Positions 1 through 9,434 of a stretch of DNA of 64,000 nucleotides are shown here, piece by piece. A program made the translations under genes and the position numbers. Each line of letters opens with the position of its first letter. The stretch's first letter is position 1. The notes under the pieces are model-generated. The model had not been told where the DNA came from, ran no database searches, and worked only from the letters and a program-made list of their open reading frames with translations. The DNA comes from Iphinoe sp. HA4291-MV1 (lineage in GTDB: Bacteria > Cyanobacteriota > Cyanobacteriia > Cyanobacteriales > Nostocaceae). The stretch is taken from positions 1 to 64,000 of the forward strand of contig JAHHHH010000020.1 of assembly GCA_019359415.1 (NCBI GenBank), given 5' to 3'.

Positions 1-202
1 ATTTTGGAATTATTTGAACGAAAAATGAAATTAACCCACAAAAATTAGACTGATAAAAAATCTTCTGGGTTTGACTTTTCAAAATTACTAGTAATATGAA
101 TCACATCTGCGGAATGTGGGTTAAAAGGGAAAAAGCAAGAGGGAACAGGCAACAGGAAAACCTACATTGCCCATTGCCCATTCCCGTTGCGGGCTTGGTC
201 AA

Positions 203-874
203 CTATTGACGTACTTCCACTGGCGTGCCTAAACCCACCTGCTTGTAAAGCAAGCGCACATCGGGATTACGCATCCGCAAGCAGCCATGGGATATTGCAC
301 TGCCTACAACTTCGTCATCTGGCGTGCCGTGAAAGCCAATTTGATTACGTCCATCTGACCAGAAACCAATCCATCGGTCTCCCAAAGGACTATCCTCACC
401 TGATGAAAAGACTTTGCCAGTAATTGGGTGACGCCAGATAGGATTGAGTTGCTTTTTCATAATCTGGAAAGAACCAGTAGGGGTTTCCCAGCCTTTCTTA
501 CCCACACCGATTGGGTAGCTTGCGATCACGACATCTCCACGATAAACGTAAACACGGCGATCGCTTAAAGCAACTACCAATTGAGTCTTTCCAGATGCCA
601 AGCTGATAGATGATTTTTTTTGAGTCGAACCTTTAGCTGATAGCAAATTTGAGATATTATACGCAATGGCATTTTGTTTTCCCTGCGTCAGTTGCCACGG
701 TTTCTCTGCTGCATAGGCTTGCTCGGATAAAATGTTCTCTCCTGTTCCTAACTTTGCATAAGGAGTCGTAGAAGTAGTTATACGCCAGTAGTGGACAGCG
801 AGAGATAGGAATGCTGTTCCAAAACAGAGCAACATCACTACACGCGTTAATGAGTCGTTTCTTACTATCGCCAT
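203..874 (-). CDS. L,D-transpeptidase (YkuD/ErfK family)
   Basis: A 223-residue envelope enzyme expected to cross-link or remodel peptidoglycan through L,D-transpeptidation. An N-terminal hydrophobic anchor lies at about residues 12-30. The YkuD domain covers about residues 98-222 and carries the family active site: His182 in GFHGT, then SHGCLRM at 195-201 with catalytic Cys198. Length and order fit single-domain cyanobacterial LdtA-type proteins. It is transcribed leftward with no close partner, and the sigma-factor unit lies divergently upstream. The family call is secure; the exact cross-link made is not visible. Confidence 0.93.
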   Translation of the reverse strand: MAIVRNDSLTRVVMLLCFGTAFLSLAVHYWRITTSTTPYAKLGTGENILSEQAYAAEKPWQLTQGKQNAIAYNISNLLSAKGSTQKKSSISLASGKTQLVVALSDRRVYVYRGDVVIASYPIGVGKKGWETPTGSFQIMKKQLNPIWRHPITGKVFSSGEDSPLGDRWIGFWSDGRNQIGFHGTPDDEVVGSAISHGCLRMRNPDVRLLYKQVGLGTPVEVRQ

Positions 875-1438
875 CGTCTATTCTCTTTAGCAGACCTAGC
901 TCTTCCATTGATTTAGCTATCAGCTTACCCTACCTTACTCTAACCTATAACAGAAAACCGCTCTAATGATGGTGTGCTGTGCAAATGACGTGTTAATCCC
1001 TGAGAGGGGATTCGCCCATTCAAAATTATTTTTTTTGAATGAGCGAATTTTGCATTAAAGCGTAGCGAGTGGGGCTTGTAACTAGATGTTTTTTGTGCTA
1101 AGCCCTACAATGCTAGTCTCTGAGCCAATAGATACCTTTTCAAGCAAAACGCTTTTCGCACTCCATACTCTGCCAACTCTTCACAATTAGCTTGGAATGA
1201 GTGAAGGCTAGAAATAGTTATACTGATAGCTTTCTTACATTCTCGTCATTACGGTTACCAAAAATTCATCAATACTTATCAGTTCCCTCATGAATTTGTC
1301 AATAGTCGCAGGCAAACTAGGGCTATGGAGATTGCGCTAGTGCGCTCCCTTGAAAAAATCCAGGTAAGAAAGCTTCTCCCTGGAACTCTTAACGAAATGT
1401 AGCCATCAATTATTATTGGTGTGGGTGGGAGAAAAACT
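875..1438. other. Intergenic region with hairpin
   Basis: No convincing gene is seen between the transpeptidase and the small ORF at 1439. The stretch holds the divergent promoters and the inverted repeat listed separately at 1010-1048. Confidence 0.6.
1010..1048. repeat. Inverted repeat, 16-bp arms
   Basis: Arms 1010-1025 and 1033-1048 (ATTCGCCCATTCAAAA and its complement) pair at 15 of 16 positions around a 7-nt loop. A similar half-site, ATTCGCTCATTCAAAATT, recurs near 29663, so this is probably one copy of an interspersed palindromic repeat. It could also act as a terminator. Confidence 0.7.
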
Positions 1439-1594
1439 ATGTTGGAAAAACTATTGCTAGCAGTTACGATTACTTTTTCCTTGAATCTGTTTTTGCAAGT
1501 TCACGTAAGCGATCAAACGAATACGAATACTAGTAATTACCCGCAAGAAGCTGAAATAGTACAAAACCTCGTGGTAACGTTGCGACGGCAATAA
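1439..1594 (+). CDS. Possible small exported peptide (51 aa)
   Basis: An ATG ORF of 51 codons that starts MLEKLLLAVTITFSLNLFLQ, which looks like a signal peptide or membrane anchor, followed by a polar tail rich in Asn, Gln and Thr. A good ribosome binding site, GGGAGA at 1427-1432, sits 6 bases before the ATG. It lies about 260 bp upstream of the ECF sigma gene on the same strand. I recognise no family. It is supported by start context and a hydrophobic N-terminus only. Confidence 0.45.
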   Translation: MLEKLLLAVTITFSLNLFLQVHVSDQTNTNTSNYPQEAEIVQNLVVTLRRQ

Positions 1595-1850
1595 AACGTG
1601 TCAAGCGTAGGTGGTCAGTTCTCAATATTGCATAACTATTAAGTAACATCACCACACCACTGCTACCTCATAACTTAAGAGGTACATAAAGTGAGTGTCT
1701 GTACAAAAGAAGCTATAGAGAAGTTCTTTGCCTCACTATGTGTTTGCCCAGTTTTAGTATACGAAGAGTGTTCCAGTCATAAATCCGTCACTCAATCAAG
1801 GAACTTCCTGCTCATTAGCAGGTCTAATAGAAAGGGATGATTTAAAGCCA

Positions 1851-2516
1851 GTGCGATCTATGAGTCAATCGATTACTGTATCCTGGTCAACGGTTGATAC
1901 GAAGCTTCCAGAAGCATCGGTGCAGGTTGACAAACTCTCGAATCACGACCTGATTTTGCGTTGTCAAGCAGGACTACGTCCTGATCGTGCGGCGTTTGCT
2001 GAGTTGTTGTGTAGATATCAATCCCAGGTCGATAGAGTCTTATACCATTTGGCTCCTGATTGGTCTGACAGAGCTGATTTGGCTCAAGAGGTTTGGATTC
2101 GCGTGTATCGGAATATTAGCCGATTACAAGAGCCGTCCAAATTCCGGGGCTGGTTAAGCCGCATTGCCACCAACTTGTTTTACGATGAGTTGCGTAAGCG
2201 CAAGCGGGTTGTCAGTCCTTTGTCACTGGATGCTCCCCGTGCGGTAGACGATGGCGAGATGGATTGGGAAATTGCTGGAGATACTCCTGGACCAGAGGAA
2301 GAACTGACGACTAGAGAGTTTTACGAGCAACTGCGCGAGGCGATCGCGGATTTGCCAGAGGTGTTCCGCACAACAATTGTCCTTAGAGAAATTGAGGGAT
2401 TGGCATATGAAGAAATTGCCGAAATCACAGGTGTTTCTCTGGGAACAGTGAAGTCGAGAATAGCCAGAGCAAGAGCAAGATTGCAATCTCAGTTGCAGAA
2501 TTATCTAGATGCGTAA
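1851..2516 (+). CDS. sigG: ECF RNA polymerase sigma factor (SigG-like)
   Basis: A 221-residue group-4 sigma factor. Region 2 lies at about residues 45-115 (AFAELLCRYQSQVDRVLYHL, then DLAQEVWIRVYRNI) and region 4 at about 160-215, with the helix-turn-helix LAYEEIAEITGVSLGTVKSR. A linker with acidic and proline residues separates them. The sequence and the following anti-sigma gene match the SigG pair of Nostocales, known as an envelope-stress type regulator. The start is GTG at 1851 or ATG at 1860; AAAGGG at 1831-1836 does not decide clearly. It is probably autoregulated. Confidence 0.88.
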   Translation: MRSMSQSITVSWSTVDTKLPEASVQVDKLSNHDLILRCQAGLRPDRAAFAELLCRYQSQVDRVLYHLAPDWSDRADLAQEVWIRVYRNISRLQEPSKFRGWLSRIATNLFYDELRKRKRVVSPLSLDAPRAVDDGEMDWEIAGDTPGPEEELTTREFYEQLREAIADLPEVFRTTIVLREIEGLAYEEIAEITGVSLGTVKSRIARARARLQSQLQNYLDA

Positions 2517-2672
2517 TGTACAGTTTCCGTCCTTTGGTTGATGGCAGATATGATAATTCATTAAGAATATTAAAGAAATTGCAGGTGCTTCTGCCAACAG
2601 GAGAAGAATTGATTAGTTTCTCAGGCTTTGTCCGCTGTGTCTACCCGTGTATGAATTGGTAATAATGTTAAG

Positions 2673-3308
2673 ATGACTACTGATTCTCAGTTTGATGACC
2701 GTTCCTACTGGCAACATCACAAAGGTTTGCCAGATGGAAGGGCTGACCATACCAATGAATCAACGGGTGCTATGGATATGGTGAAGCGCGATCGCTTCGA
2801 GTTATTGAGTGCTTACCTCGATGGTGAGGTGACGGCTGCTGAACGCAAGCAAGTCGAGGAATGGCTTGCAAATGATGCGACAGTTCAGCGTTTGTATGCT
2901 CGGCTACTAAAGCTGCGACAAGGTGTACGGACTCTTTCAGTACCGGAACCACAACAGTCAGTAGAAGAAACAGTCGAGCAAGTGATGGCACGTTTGCGGC
3001 GTCATCCCAGGTTAGTATGGGTGGCAGGAGGCGCTGCTATTGCTGCTTGCGTCATTAGCGGCTTATCTGGTCTATTGACAGGTGGTGAGTCCAGGATACC
3101 TCAACTAGCCCAGAACCAACTAATGCAGCAAACGCAATCAGCAATTTCAACTCCGATTGTCGCTTCACCGCTTGCGGTTGCGATAAATTATCCGACAGTT
3201 CCAATTCCAAAAACAGCAGAAGCCTCGGGTGAAAATTCAGTTAATCAACTAGAGCCTCAACCGCAGGATATTGAGCACGAGCTAAATATTGAATACGATA
3301 TAAACTAA
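2673..3308 (+). CDS. Membrane-bound anti-sigma factor
   Basis: A 211-residue protein encoded 156 bp after the ECF sigma gene on the same strand. Residues about 40-90 (FELLSAYLDGEVTAAERKQV and following) form an anti-sigma helical domain of the RsrA/RseA type, without the zinc HxxxCxxC motif. One membrane helix follows at about 114-136, then a Pro/Gln-rich extracytoplasmic tail. It should hold the sigma factor at the membrane until a signal releases it. The true start could be Met34 or Met36 (MDMVKRDRF), because the first 33 residues look unconserved. Confidence 0.82.
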   Translation: MTTDSQFDDRSYWQHHKGLPDGRADHTNESTGAMDMVKRDRFELLSAYLDGEVTAAERKQVEEWLANDATVQRLYARLLKLRQGVRTLSVPEPQQSVEETVEQVMARLRRHPRLVWVAGGAAIAACVISGLSGLLTGGESRIPQLAQNQLMQQTQSAISTPIVASPLAVAINYPTVPIPKTAEASGENSVNQLEPQPQDIEHELNIEYDIN

Positions 3309-3317
3309 AAAATTATG

Positions 3318-3355
3318 AATGATGAATTTTAAGTAAAAAATTATAATTCATCATT
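3318..3355. terminator. Hairpin between convergent genes
   Basis: Perfect 11-bp arms, AATGATGAATT at 3318-3328 and its complement at 3345-3355, separate the rightward anti-sigma gene from the leftward cyclotransferase gene. It may end transcription from both sides, although it is AT-rich and lacks a long U-tract. Confidence 0.5.
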
Positions 3356-3758
3356 TGTAATTATTAGAACTGCTCCACCAACCGTCAAATTGGTGAACAC
3401 CTCCTAGTTGAATAGCTAGCTCTTCCGTCATGATATAGATCCAGGCCCATCCAAGCGAATACCCTTGTAAGTCATAAGTCTTGGTTTGCTCTCTATTATA
3501 AAGGTTTTCTGACGCTGTTCGGGCTGGGTGGTAGTCTTCTAGCTCATCCAAAGCTGTCAAAACATTTAGATTAGTGAATGAAAGTAAATATCCGTGGACG
3601 GCGTTCTCTCCTGGCGTCATCGCTGGATATCCCATCGGTAGGGCAAACAATTTTCCTTGTGCGACTGCTCTAGTAGTATTGACTACCTTACCAGCAAAGT
3701 ATCTTGGATAATTTTCTTCACCTGGTTTAAGAGTGCCATAGACAAAGACTTTTATCAC
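3351..3758 (-). CDS. Gamma-glutamylcyclotransferase (AIG2-like)
   Basis: A 135-residue protein with the family hallmark VYGTLKPGE at residues 6-14 (substrate-binding loop) and the ELEDYHP segment with the catalytic acidic residue in the middle. Members release 5-oxoproline from gamma-glutamyl amines, amino acids or peptides. The start is GTG at 3758, whose first base overlaps the TAG stop of the preceding small ORF, so translation is probably coupled. It is the last gene of the leftward operon that begins with the restriction-modification pair; a functional link to that pair is not evident. Confidence 0.85.
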   Translation of the reverse strand: MIKVFVYGTLKPGEENYPRYFAGKVVNTTRAVAQGKLFALPMGYPAMTPGENAVHGYLLSFTNLNVLTALDELEDYHPARTASENLYNREQTKTYDLQGYSLGWAWIYIMTEELAIQLGGVHQFDGWWSSSNNYK

Positions 3759-3880
3759 TAAGAATCCTCAATAGTAATATCCTGCTCTTCAATTGTAGAA
3801 GATAAGTCGTCAGAGTTTTGATATGTCTTTTGCATATCTTTTAACACTAGCTGATATACTTTTTGATTTTTCTTAGGCAA
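3758..3880 (-). CDS. Tiny coupled ORF, unknown (40 aa)
   Basis: A 40-codon reading frame starting at a TTG five bases after the methylase stop codon (start MPKKNQKVYQLVLKDMQ). It is Lys/Gln-rich at first and ends in an acidic tail. Its TAG stop overlaps the GTG start of the cyclotransferase gene. The tight packing on both sides suggests it is translated by reinitiation and helps couple the operon. No family is recognised, and a non-ATG start lowers confidence. Confidence 0.4.
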   Translation of the reverse strand: MPKKNQKVYQLVLKDMQKTYQNSDDLSSTIEEQDITIEDS

Positions 3881-3884
3881 ACGG

Positions 3885-4700
3885 TTAGAAGTAATTTTTA
3901 ATTAATAATTCTTTGCCCTTAGCAGCATTTTTTTGTTTATAGTTATTCATACCATACTGTACCTCTAATTCCGTTATGTTAGCAAAACTAAATAGCTTTC
4001 TAATTTCCAGGCAATCATCATAAGTCAGTAACCATCTGTGTTCACATGTTTTAACAACTTGGGCAAATCTTTCATGGTCAAAATTAGTATGTAAATTACC
4101 TTTCACTCCATAAAGTTTTGATTTTGTAGGTTGATAATAAGGTGGATCAAGAAATAAAAATACTTGACTTCCTCGTTGTAATAGTAGTTCTTCATAATCA
4201 CCACAAGTAATATAAACTTCTGATAAACAGCAAAATATATTTTTTAATCTTTCAATACTAGATTGAGTAAATCTTTTTTCAAATGCTTGCTGCGAATATC
4301 CACCTGAATCCATTACTCCTGAAAAAGTAATTCTATTCATAATAAAAAAACGGACTGATCTATCAAATTCAGAGCAGATATTATTTTTGTTATTTAAATA
4401 GTTGTATAGTTGTTTACCATCTTGATGCTCTTCTCGTAGTTTTGTAATAGAATGAACTAAATTATCTATATCGTCTCTAGCATATTTCCAAAATAAATAT
4501 AAGTCAAAGTTGAGGTCATTTATCCAGTATTTGCTGATTCGTCTATGAAAGACGCTCTTAATAGCTAGAAAAACTGATCCACCGCCTATAAAAGGTTCTC
4601 TAAATTCAGAAATATCTAAAGGAACATGAGGTAATATATAATCAATAACTTTTGATTTACCTCCTGGATATCTTAAGGGACTCTTTACTGATTTAGCCAT
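3885..4700 (-). CDS. DNA adenine methylase (Dam/D12 class)
   Basis: A 271-residue N6-adenine methyltransferase of the alpha group. It has the N-terminal YPGGKSK (residues 11-17), SAM-binding EPFIGGGS (35-42) and the catalytic DPPY motif at 185-188, in normal order and length. The start overlaps the end of the upstream 377-aa ORF by 8 bp, which is typical of restriction-modification pairs. The gene is visibly more AT-rich than its neighbours, suggesting acquisition. Target specificity cannot be read from the sequence. Confidence 0.92.
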   Translation of the reverse strand: MAKSVKSPLRYPGGKSKVIDYILPHVPLDISEFREPFIGGGSVFLAIKSVFHRRISKYWINDLNFDLYLFWKYARDDIDNLVHSITKLREEHQDGKQLYNYLNNKNNICSEFDRSVRFFIMNRITFSGVMDSGGYSQQAFEKRFTQSSIERLKNIFCCLSEVYITCGDYEELLLQRGSQVFLFLDPPYYQPTKSKLYGVKGNLHTNFDHERFAQVVKTCEHRWLLTYDDCLEIRKLFSFANITELEVQYGMNNYKQKNAAKGKELLIKNYF

Positions 4701-5826
4701 TCTGAGTAATTACTATGTTTAGTTTGGGGTTTTGTAGTGTTTCTTCGTTAAGTAACTCAATGAGTTGTTTTTGCTTTCCACTAAAGCTATTTTTTTGACA
4801 AAAATCTTCTACTGTAATTGTATCACTTGGCAAGTGAAGAGAGCCTTTAACACTTCCCGTAATCTTTAAGCGAGTTCTAAACTCAACTTGTGTATCACCT
4901 AAAAATAAAGTTTCTAAATTACTAAAAAGTATCAGTTTAAACAGACCATCTTTTATATCCTCCTCTGATGGCAATCGACCTTTAGATGAGTTCTTCGACT
5001 CTTGTATTGTAAATAGCTTGCCTTGTGAATACACCTCATCAGCAGTTAAGTGATAAACTCCTCCTAAATAGTTCGATATAAAGAATATTCCTTTATAACC
5101 ATCGCTTAAATATTCTAACCTATGTGTAGTCATCGATTCTCTATGAGTTGCAGTTAGCGACCTACTCAGCGTATAATTTTTAAATTTTTGTGAATCGAAA
5201 GTACCATTTTGAATAAAATTATTCAGTACTTCAAGATGCTTCTGTCTTGAATGAAGACTGACATTTTGAGTAGTTGCTATAATTTCGTAGCTGTTAACAG
5301 CATTTGAGTAGATAGTTTGAAAATCTCTTTCAAAATGTGTAGTATTCCAATGTAAGGCTGTTAGCTGATAATGACTGACTTCTAGTATTTTTTGCCTAAC
5401 ATACTCGGCATTCAATTTTTGATTCGTAATTCTATCCGTAGTATTTGCTACTCTATCAGCCGTTTCATACCATGCAAGGATAATGTATACATTCAAAAGA
5501 TTCATCCAAGACAAGGTAATAAAGTTAATCCTATCATTATTATCTGTACCTGCACCCTCATCTTTAATGACAGGAATGACTGTAATTTTCTTGGAATTAA
5601 GATGATAAGTATTGTAGATTTTAGCAAAAGGATATGTTCTGGTCCTTTTAGGAGAAGTCCATTTAGAAAATGCGATATTATTTTGCAAAGTATCTAAAGT
5701 AATTATTCCAAATGGCTTCACGCAATTTACATTAAAATCACTTATAGCGTAAGTCTGAATTTTAGGTATCAAACAAGGTGTATAAATAACATCTTTGATA
5801 AAACCAGTGAAACTAAGTAGGGTCAT
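4693..5826 (-). CDS. Putative type II restriction endonuclease
   Basis: A 377-residue protein in the same AT-rich unit and overlapping the adenine methylase by 8 bp. A segment at about residues 78-115 reads TVIPVIKDEGAG, then an Asp/Asn-rich turn and a helix (SWMNLLNVYIILAWYE). This resembles hypothetical proteins I recall next to Dam-type methylases. The KDEG region could be part of a nuclease core, but I cannot place a PD-(D/E)XK motif with certainty. The restriction call rests mainly on gene position and overlap. Confidence 0.55.
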   Translation of the reverse strand: MTLLSFTGFIKDVIYTPCLIPKIQTYAISDFNVNCVKPFGIITLDTLQNNIAFSKWTSPKRTRTYPFAKIYNTYHLNSKKITVIPVIKDEGAGTDNNDRINFITLSWMNLLNVYIILAWYETADRVANTTDRITNQKLNAEYVRQKILEVSHYQLTALHWNTTHFERDFQTIYSNAVNSYEIIATTQNVSLHSRQKHLEVLNNFIQNGTFDSQKFKNYTLSRSLTATHRESMTTHRLEYLSDGYKGIFFISNYLGGVYHLTADEVYSQGKLFTIQESKNSSKGRLPSEEDIKDGLFKLILFSNLETLFLGDTQVEFRTRLKITGSVKGSLHLPSDTITVEDFCQKNSFSGKQKQLIELLNEETLQNPKLNIVITQNG

Positions 5827-5983
5827 AGCTTGTCATAATTAAGAAGTAGAGGAATTCAATAGTACAGTATAAATACATAGAAAAAGCAGTTCAAGAGTGG
5901 CATTTCAGCTGTAATGGTAACTCTAGAGTATGCCACAATAGCGAAACAGAAGCGACTATTAAATTCAGTTAGGAGTTCTCATT

Positions 5984-8587
5984 GTGGAGTCCCGATATAA
6001 CCCAGCAGCAATTGAGGAAAAATGGCAAAAAATATGGACTGAACAAGGCTTAGACAAAACTGTTACAGATAACAAGAAGCCAAAATACTATGCCCTGTCA
6101 CAGTTCCCCTATCCTTCAGGCAGCCTGCACATAGGTCACGTCCGCGTGTATACCATTTGTGATGTTATCGCCCGCCTCAAGCGAATGCAAGGTTATCGGG
6201 TACTTAATCCGATGGGTTGGGATGCCTTTGGCTTGCCAGCAGAAAATGCCGCGATTGACAGGGGAATACCACCAGCAAAGTGGACTTATGAAAATATTGC
6301 GCAGATGAAGAAGCAGATGCAACGTTTAGGCATCTCCTTCGACTGGGAGCGTGAAGTAACCACTTGTTCACCAGACTATTACAAGTGGACGCAATGGATT
6401 TTCTTGCAGTTTTTCAAGGCGGGGTTAGCTTACCAGAAAGAAGCAGCCGTAAACTGGGACCCCATTGACCAAACTGTACTGGCAAACGAGCAAGTTGACA
6501 ACGAAGGACGCTCTTGGCGTAGCGGAGCAAAAGTCGAACGTAAATTGTTACGGCAGTGGTTCCTCAAAATTACTGACTACGCCGAAGAATTATTGAATGA
6601 TCTGGGCAAGTTGACAGGTTGGCCTGAACGCGTCAAGTTGATGCAGGCAAACTGGATTGGTAAATCAACAGGGGCTTACTTGGAATTTCCCATCGTTGGG
6701 ATAGAAGAGAAAATTGGCGTGTACACCACTCGCCCAGATACATCTTATGGGGTTACTTACGTAGTGTTAGCGCCAGAACATCCCTTGACAAAACGCGTCA
6801 CGACACAAGAACGAAAAGCAACGGTAGAAGTCTTTATTCAAGAAGTTTCCCACCAAAGCGAGTTAGAACGCACCGCAGAAGATAAACCCAAGCGTGGAAT
6901 TCCTACCGGGGGTAAAGCAATTAATCCGTTTACTGGAGAAGAAATTCCTGTCTGGATTGCTGATTACGTGCTGTACGAGTACGGTACAGGCGCAGTGATG
7001 GGCGTTCCAGCACACGACGTACGGGATTTCAAGTTTGCTAAGGAACAGAATTTGCCTATCAAAGTGGTGATTGTGCCAACAGACAAGGAGTCTACTCCAG
7101 AAGCAGCATACACAGAACCAGGAATTGTGATTAATTCCGGTCAATTCAATGGAATGCCTTCCACGGATGCCAAGCAAGCAATAGTCGCATACGCTGAACA
7201 ACAAAGTTTTGGTAAAGCACGGGTACAGTATCGCTTACGCGATTGGTTGATTTCGCGGCAGAGGTACTGGGGCGCACCTATTCCAGTGATTCACTGCCCT
7301 AAGTGTGGCGCAGTACCAGTTCCAGAAAAAGATTTGCCAGTACAATTGCCAGAAAATATTGAATTCTCTGGACGGGGAGCTTCGCCCTTGGCTAAGTTAG
7401 AAGACTGGGTGAATGTTCCTTGCCCAACTTGTGGTACTCCGGCAAAGCGGGAAACAGACACAATGGACACCTTTATTGATTCCTCGTGGTATTTCTTGCG
7501 CTTTCCCGATGCCAAGAATGAGCAACAAGTTTTTGACCCCGCGAAGACAAATGACTGGATGCCAGTGGATCAGTACGTAGGTGGTATTGAACACGCGATT
7601 TTGCACTTGTTGTATTCACGCTTCTTTACTAAAGCACTGCGCGATGCTCCTTTCCTGCGGAACGCTACGCGAACAGGAGCCGCCAAGGGCGATCGCGGTT
7701 TGTTAAACTTCGATGAACCTTTCCAAGGTCTGTTGACTCAAGGCATGGTGCAAGGTTTAACATACAAAAATCCCGTTACTGGAAAGTACATTCCCCCAGC
7801 ACAAGTAGATCCAGCAAACCCGGTAGACCCCGAAACAGGAGAACGGCTGGAAGACTTCTACGAAAAGATGTCTAAGTCGAAATACAACGGCGTCGATCCA
7901 CAGGAAGTCTTGGCAAAGTATGGGGCAGATACAGCCCGGATGTTCATCTTGTTCAAAGCGCCACCAGAAAAAGACTTGGAATGGGATGAAGCTGATGTGG
8001 AAGGACAATTCCGTTTCTTAAACCGAGTTTGGCGATTGGTTACTGATTTTACTGCCCAGCACAGACAGGTTAGCAATCAGCAAACTCATCAATTGAGTAA
8101 ACCCGAAAAAGACTTGCGGCGAGCAATTCACATTGCTATCAAAGAAGTCACAGAAGATGTCGAAGGCGAATATCAATTCAATACCGCTGTATCAGAATTG
8201 ATGAAGTTGAGCAACGCCTTGGCTGAAGCTAGCTGTAAAGATTCACCAATTTATGCAGAAGGTATTCAGACTTTGATGGTTTTGTTGGCACCCTTTGCAC
8301 CTCATATTGCTGAAGAATTGTGGAATCAATTGGGTAGTACCGAATCAGTCCACAAACAAGTTTGGCTGAAGTATGACGAATTCGCCTTGGTTACTGATGA
8401 AATCACTTTGGTAATTCAAGTTAACGGCAAAAAGCGTGCGGATCTTCAAGTTCCGGCTCAAGCAGATAAAGCAGAGTTGGAAAAGTATGCTCGTGAGTCA
8501 GAAAATGTTCAGCGTTTTATCGAAGGTAAGGAAATAAAAAAGGTGATTGTGGTGCCAGGAAAGTTAGTCAATTTTGTCGTTGGTTAA
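5984..8587 (+). CDS. leuS: Leucyl-tRNA synthetase
   Basis: A class I aminoacyl-tRNA synthetase that charges tRNA-Leu. HIGH-type motif HIGH at residues 49-52, the editing (CP1) domain around 220-410, KMSKS at 628-632, and a C-terminal anticodon-binding and tRNA-contact region. The GTG start at 5984 is supported by AGGAG at 5971-5975. The 867-residue length is slightly long because residues 555-570 form an extra block absent from the usual [19 protein letters not shown] segment. That block is encoded by a palindromic repeat (see 7646-7693). The frame stays open, so the gene is probably functional. Confidence 0.97.
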   Translation: MESRYNPAAIEEKWQKIWTEQGLDKTVTDNKKPKYYALSQFPYPSGSLHIGHVRVYTICDVIARLKRMQGYRVLNPMGWDAFGLPAENAAIDRGIPPAKWTYENIAQMKKQMQRLGISFDWEREVTTCSPDYYKWTQWIFLQFFKAGLAYQKEAAVNWDPIDQTVLANEQVDNEGRSWRSGAKVERKLLRQWFLKITDYAEELLNDLGKLTGWPERVKLMQANWIGKSTGAYLEFPIVGIEEKIGVYTTRPDTSYGVTYVVLAPEHPLTKRVTTQERKATVEVFIQEVSHQSELERTAEDKPKRGIPTGGKAINPFTGEEIPVWIADYVLYEYGTGAVMGVPAHDVRDFKFAKEQNLPIKVVIVPTDKESTPEAAYTEPGIVINSGQFNGMPSTDAKQAIVAYAEQQSFGKARVQYRLRDWLISRQRYWGAPIPVIHCPKCGAVPVPEKDLPVQLPENIEFSGRGASPLAKLEDWVNVPCPTCGTPAKRETDTMDTFIDSSWYFLRFPDAKNEQQVFDPAKTNDWMPVDQYVGGIEHAILHLLYSRFFTKALRDAPFLRNATRTGAAKGDRGLLNFDEPFQGLLTQGMVQGLTYKNPVTGKYIPPAQVDPANPVDPETGERLEDFYEKMSKSKYNGVDPQEVLAKYGADTARMFILFKAPPEKDLEWDEADVEGQFRFLNRVWRLVTDFTAQHRQVSNQQTHQLSKPEKDLRRAIHIAIKEVTEDVEGEYQFNTAVSELMKLSNALAEASCKDSPIYAEGIQTLMVLLAPFAPHIAEELWNQLGSTESVHKQVWLKYDEFALVTDEITLVIQVNGKKRADLQVPAQADKAELEKYARESENVQRFIEGKEIKKVIVVPGKLVNFVVG
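7646..7693 (+). repeat. Palindromic repeat inserted inside leuS
   Basis: A 48-bp in-frame segment with ends GCTCCT and AGGAGC in inverted orientation and a core AACGCTACGCGAACAGGAGC. The core matches the interspersed repeats near 17921, 24300, 26290 and 29500. It encodes 16 residues (about [16 protein letters not shown]) between the D and R of a segment normally read as LRDRGLLNF. It is probably a mobile palindromic element tolerated on a protein surface. Confidence 0.7.
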
Positions 8588-8616
8588 AGGGTTTTTTCTC
8601 ACTGATGAAATGAATA

Positions 8617-8651
8617 AAAGGAAGAAGGTTCTTGTTGCCTTCTTCTTTTTT
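8617..8651 (+). terminator. Rho-independent terminator of leuS
   Basis: Stem GAAGAAGG (8621-8628) pairs with CCTTCTTC (8638-8645), followed by a T-run, starting 33 bases after the leuS stop. Confidence 0.85.
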
Positions 8652-8739
8652 GTAGTTTCTCAGAGAATATGCGAAATTTGCCAAAATATATGAGAAGGAA
8701 AATTTATAATCAAAACAATGCTTTCAGGAGATTGACATA

Positions 8740-9345
8740 ATGACATATATCTCCCCAAAAACCCTCTCCTTAGAAGATTTTCTCGCCCAATACCAAGACA
8801 ATCCTGGCTATGAACTAGCAGACGGAGAATTAATTGACATGGAACCCACTGGTCCTCATGAAACGGTGAGTGGTAAAATTGCAACGCAAATTGGTATCTA
8901 TCTTGTTGCAGAACAACTTCCCTGGTTTATTCCTCGCACTTGCTTAATTTACCCCTTCGCAGATGCAGCCACAGTTCGTCGTCCTGATGTGGTGGTTCTC
9001 GATGAAACCGTTCTCAACCGTGAACCCCTTTGGGAGCGAGAACCCATGATTACGCTGGGACGCTCCATTAAACTGGTGGTTGAAGTCGTTAGCACCAACT
9101 GGGAAACCGACTATGCTCGGAAGGTTGAGGAATATCCGCTTTTGGGCATTCCAGAATATTGGATTGTAGATTATCGAGGATTAGGCGGTGTAGCATTTAT
9201 TGGTAAACCCAAACAACCTACGTTCACTGTTTGTCAACTGGTTGAAGATACATATACTCAACAACAATATCGGTTAAATCAATCCATTAATTCGCCGCTT
9301 TTGCCTGGTTTTCAACTTCGCTTAGATGATATTTTGCCTCGTTAA
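8740..9345 (+). CDS. Uma2-family (DUF820) putative endonuclease
   Basis: A 201-residue PD-(D/E)XK-fold protein of the Uma2 family, which is greatly expanded in cyanobacteria. Conserved features are the N-terminal GYELADGELIDMEPTGPHE region, RRPDVVVLDE at about residues 78-87, VVEVVS near 115-120, and EYPLLGIPEYWIVD at about 130-143. CAGGAG at 8725-8730 precedes the ATG. The cellular role of the family is unsettled. It is the first of three Uma2 genes in this window. Confidence 0.88.
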   Translation: MTYISPKTLSLEDFLAQYQDNPGYELADGELIDMEPTGPHETVSGKIATQIGIYLVAEQLPWFIPRTCLIYPFADAATVRRPDVVVLDETVLNREPLWEREPMITLGRSIKLVVEVVSTNWETDYARKVEEYPLLGIPEYWIVDYRGLGGVAFIGKPKQPTFTVCQLVEDTYTQQQYRLNQSINSPLLPGFQLRLDDILPR

Positions 9346-9434
9346 GTGGTTGCAGGATCGTAGTAACGTAAGTTGCTAGGGACTATTGGGAATAAAACTA
9401 TACCAGCAGTTCAGTCCTGTCCTCGAAAACTTTC

